Assembly: GCA_032881465.1 (NCBI GenBank)
Contig: CP126168.1
Coordinates: 124,001-188,000, forward strand
Origin: Parvibaculaceae bacterium PLY_AMNH_Bact1
Lineage (GTDB): Bacteria; Pseudomonadota; Alphaproteobacteria; Parvibaculales; Parvibaculaceae
Reading direction: 5' to 3'
Length of the DNA: 64,000 nucleotides
Below the pieces are notes generated by a model. It was not told the DNA's origin. It saw only the letters and a list, made by a program, of their open reading frames with translations, and did no database searches. A program made the position numbers and the translations under genes. Positions 63,096 through 64,000 of this stretch are shown one piece after another; position 1 is the stretch's first letter, and each line of letters begins with the position of its first letter.

Positions 63096-64000
63096 ATGGA
63101 TGCGTTGCAAGGGGTCACACCAGGTCAGCAAAATAGAATGCTAGGCGCAAGTACACTGGCTTTCACAGTTTGTTTTGCGGTCTGGACGATCTTCTCGATC
63201 ATTGGTGTGAAAATCAAAGCCGACCTGGGCTTGAACGATACTCAGTTTGGCATTCTGGTGGCGACACCAGTGCTCACCGGATCGCTGTCGCGACTGTTTC
63301 TGGGTATCTGGGCAGATCAGTACGGTGGTCGGATCATCTTTGCGCTGCAAATGTTGACGACGGCGTTTGCGGTCTTCCTGCTGACTTTCGTCACCACCTA
63401 TCCCATGTTCATTGTCGCTGCGTTGGGTCTCGGCCTTGCCGGGGGTAGCTTCGCAGTTGGTGTGACCTACGTTTCGAAGTGGTACCCCAAAGAACGGCAG
63501 GGGACGGCTCTTGGCATTTTCGGGATGGGGAATGTTGGGGCTGCGGTCACCAATTTCGGTGCTCCCCTCTTGTTGGTCTGGGTTGGTGGTGAATGGCAGG
63601 GGGTCGCTCAGATCTACGCTGCGGTCCTTGTCGTCACAGCAGTCCTATTTTTCCTCTTTTCGAAGAACGACCCGGCGCTCGAGCAGCGCAAGCGGGAAGG
63701 TGTTCCCCATGAGAGCTTTGCACAGCAGCTTGAGCCACTGCGCTACGTTCAAGTTTGGCGTTTTGCTCTCTACTATTTCTTTGTATTCGGTGCCTTCGTT
63801 GCACTGGCTCTGTGGTTGCCTCGGTACTATGTGGGTGCCTACGGCCTGGAGCTGACGACTGCGGGCATGCTTGCTGCGGCTTATGCATTGCCCGGGTCTA
63901 TCTTCCGCGCACTTGGCGGGTGGTTATCCGATGTGTTCGGTGCGCGGCGCGTGATGTATTGGACGTTTATCGCATGTTTCATCGCTTGCTTTTTCATGTC
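63096..64000 (+). CDS. narK: NarK-type nitrate/nitrite MFS transporter (3' end outside window)
   Basis: The frame from the ATG at 63096 stays open to the window end (about 301 codons). It codes for membrane helices beginning LAFTVCFAVWTIFSIIGV and carries the nitrate-porter segment GGSFAVGVTYVSKWYPKERQGTALGIFGMGNVGAA with conserved Arg/Gly residues, plus the MFS loop GIWADQYGGR. Such transporters bring in nitrate or export nitrite for respiration or assimilation. The ribosome site is aggggaa. Placement behind an FNR-like box and opposite a Crp/Fnr regulator suggests induction by low oxygen or nitrogen oxides. No other nitrate gene is visible yet. Confidence 0.88.
   Translation, partial: MDALQGVTPGQQNRMLGASTLAFTVCFAVWTIFSIIGVKIKADLGLNDTQFGILVATPVLTGSLSRLFLGIWADQYGGRIIFALQMLTTAFAVFLLTFVTTYPMFIVAALGLGLAGGSFAVGVTYVSKWYPKERQGTALGIFGMGNVGAAVTNFGAPLLLVWVGGEWQGVAQIYAAVLVVTAVLFFLFSKNDPALEQRKREGVPHESFAQQLEPLRYVQVWRFALYYFFVFGAFVALALWLPRYYVGAYGLELTTAGMLAAAYALPGSIFRALGGWLSDVFGARRVMYWTFIACFIACFFM

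Overview
The window looks like the chromosome of an alphaproteobacterium of the Rhizobiales/Parvibaculales type. The reasons are family- and order-based: a DivL-like tyrosine 'histidine kinase', alphaproteobacterial AddAB, a FYDLN-acid (TIGR02300) protein beside tRNA-Ala, the order aroA-cmk-rpsA-sppA-ihfB, and a degenerate interspersed palindromic repeat of a kind I recall from Rhizobiales intergenic regions. No species call is possible from sequence reading alone.

Left part (1-29561) is core genome. On the + strand: the 3' part of divL, an isoquinoline-oxidoreductase-type molybdenum enzyme pair, a YjaB-like GNAT, then tsaE-amgK-murU-addB-addA-trxA with overlapping or nearly overlapping genes. 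A ferredoxin-reductase-type flavoprotein sits on the - strand in between, with a perfect 24-bp palindrome in front of it. From 16.1 to 28.6 kb almost everything is on the - strand: aroA-cmk, rpsA, sppA, ihfB, ytoQ, lapA, pyrF-trpF-trpB-trpA-accD-folC (nucleotide, aromatic amino acid, fatty acid and folate synthesis). A FYDLN-acid protein and tRNA-Ala(GGC) close the core block.

Middle part (29545-54837) is a 25-kb genomic island inserted at the 3' end of tRNA-Ala. A 17-bp piece of the tRNA end is duplicated at the far border, and paired TGGTACACATT-type repeats with the same 13-bp period lie at both ends. The integrase is cut off by an IS3-family element after its first catalytic arginine, so the island is probably no longer able to excise by itself. 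Its cargo is one type I secretion locus: a lipoprotein gene overlapping a 5029-residue RTX giant, then a GNAT, an RTX-toxin acyltransferase (HlyC family), an HlyB-type ABC exporter and an HlyD-type adaptor; a second, divergent HlyC-family gene lies on the integrase side. The giant combines an N-terminal lipase-like domain with a readable Ser-Asp-His triad, a complete Hint (intein-like) autoprocessing domain, a hydrophobic glycine-rich region, three RTX blocks, twelve FG-GAP-like calcium loops, ten dystroglycan/He_PIG-type Ig repeats, further cadherin-like repeats and a calcium-loop C-terminus. No outer-membrane TolC-like gene is present. This locus is the most unusual thing in the window.

Right part (54838-64000) starts with scarred DNA: repeats, a C-terminal remnant of a recombinase, a second IS (55611-56704), and a multihaem cytochrome/TPR gene whose 5' end is missing at the IS border. 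Then come two tandem 2-oxoglutarate/Fe(II) oxygenases, an acyl-CoA dehydrogenase, an outer-membrane beta-barrel protein, a cysteine-free Crp/Fnr regulator and, divergent from it behind an FNR-like box, the start of a NarK-type nitrate/nitrite transporter that runs off the window.
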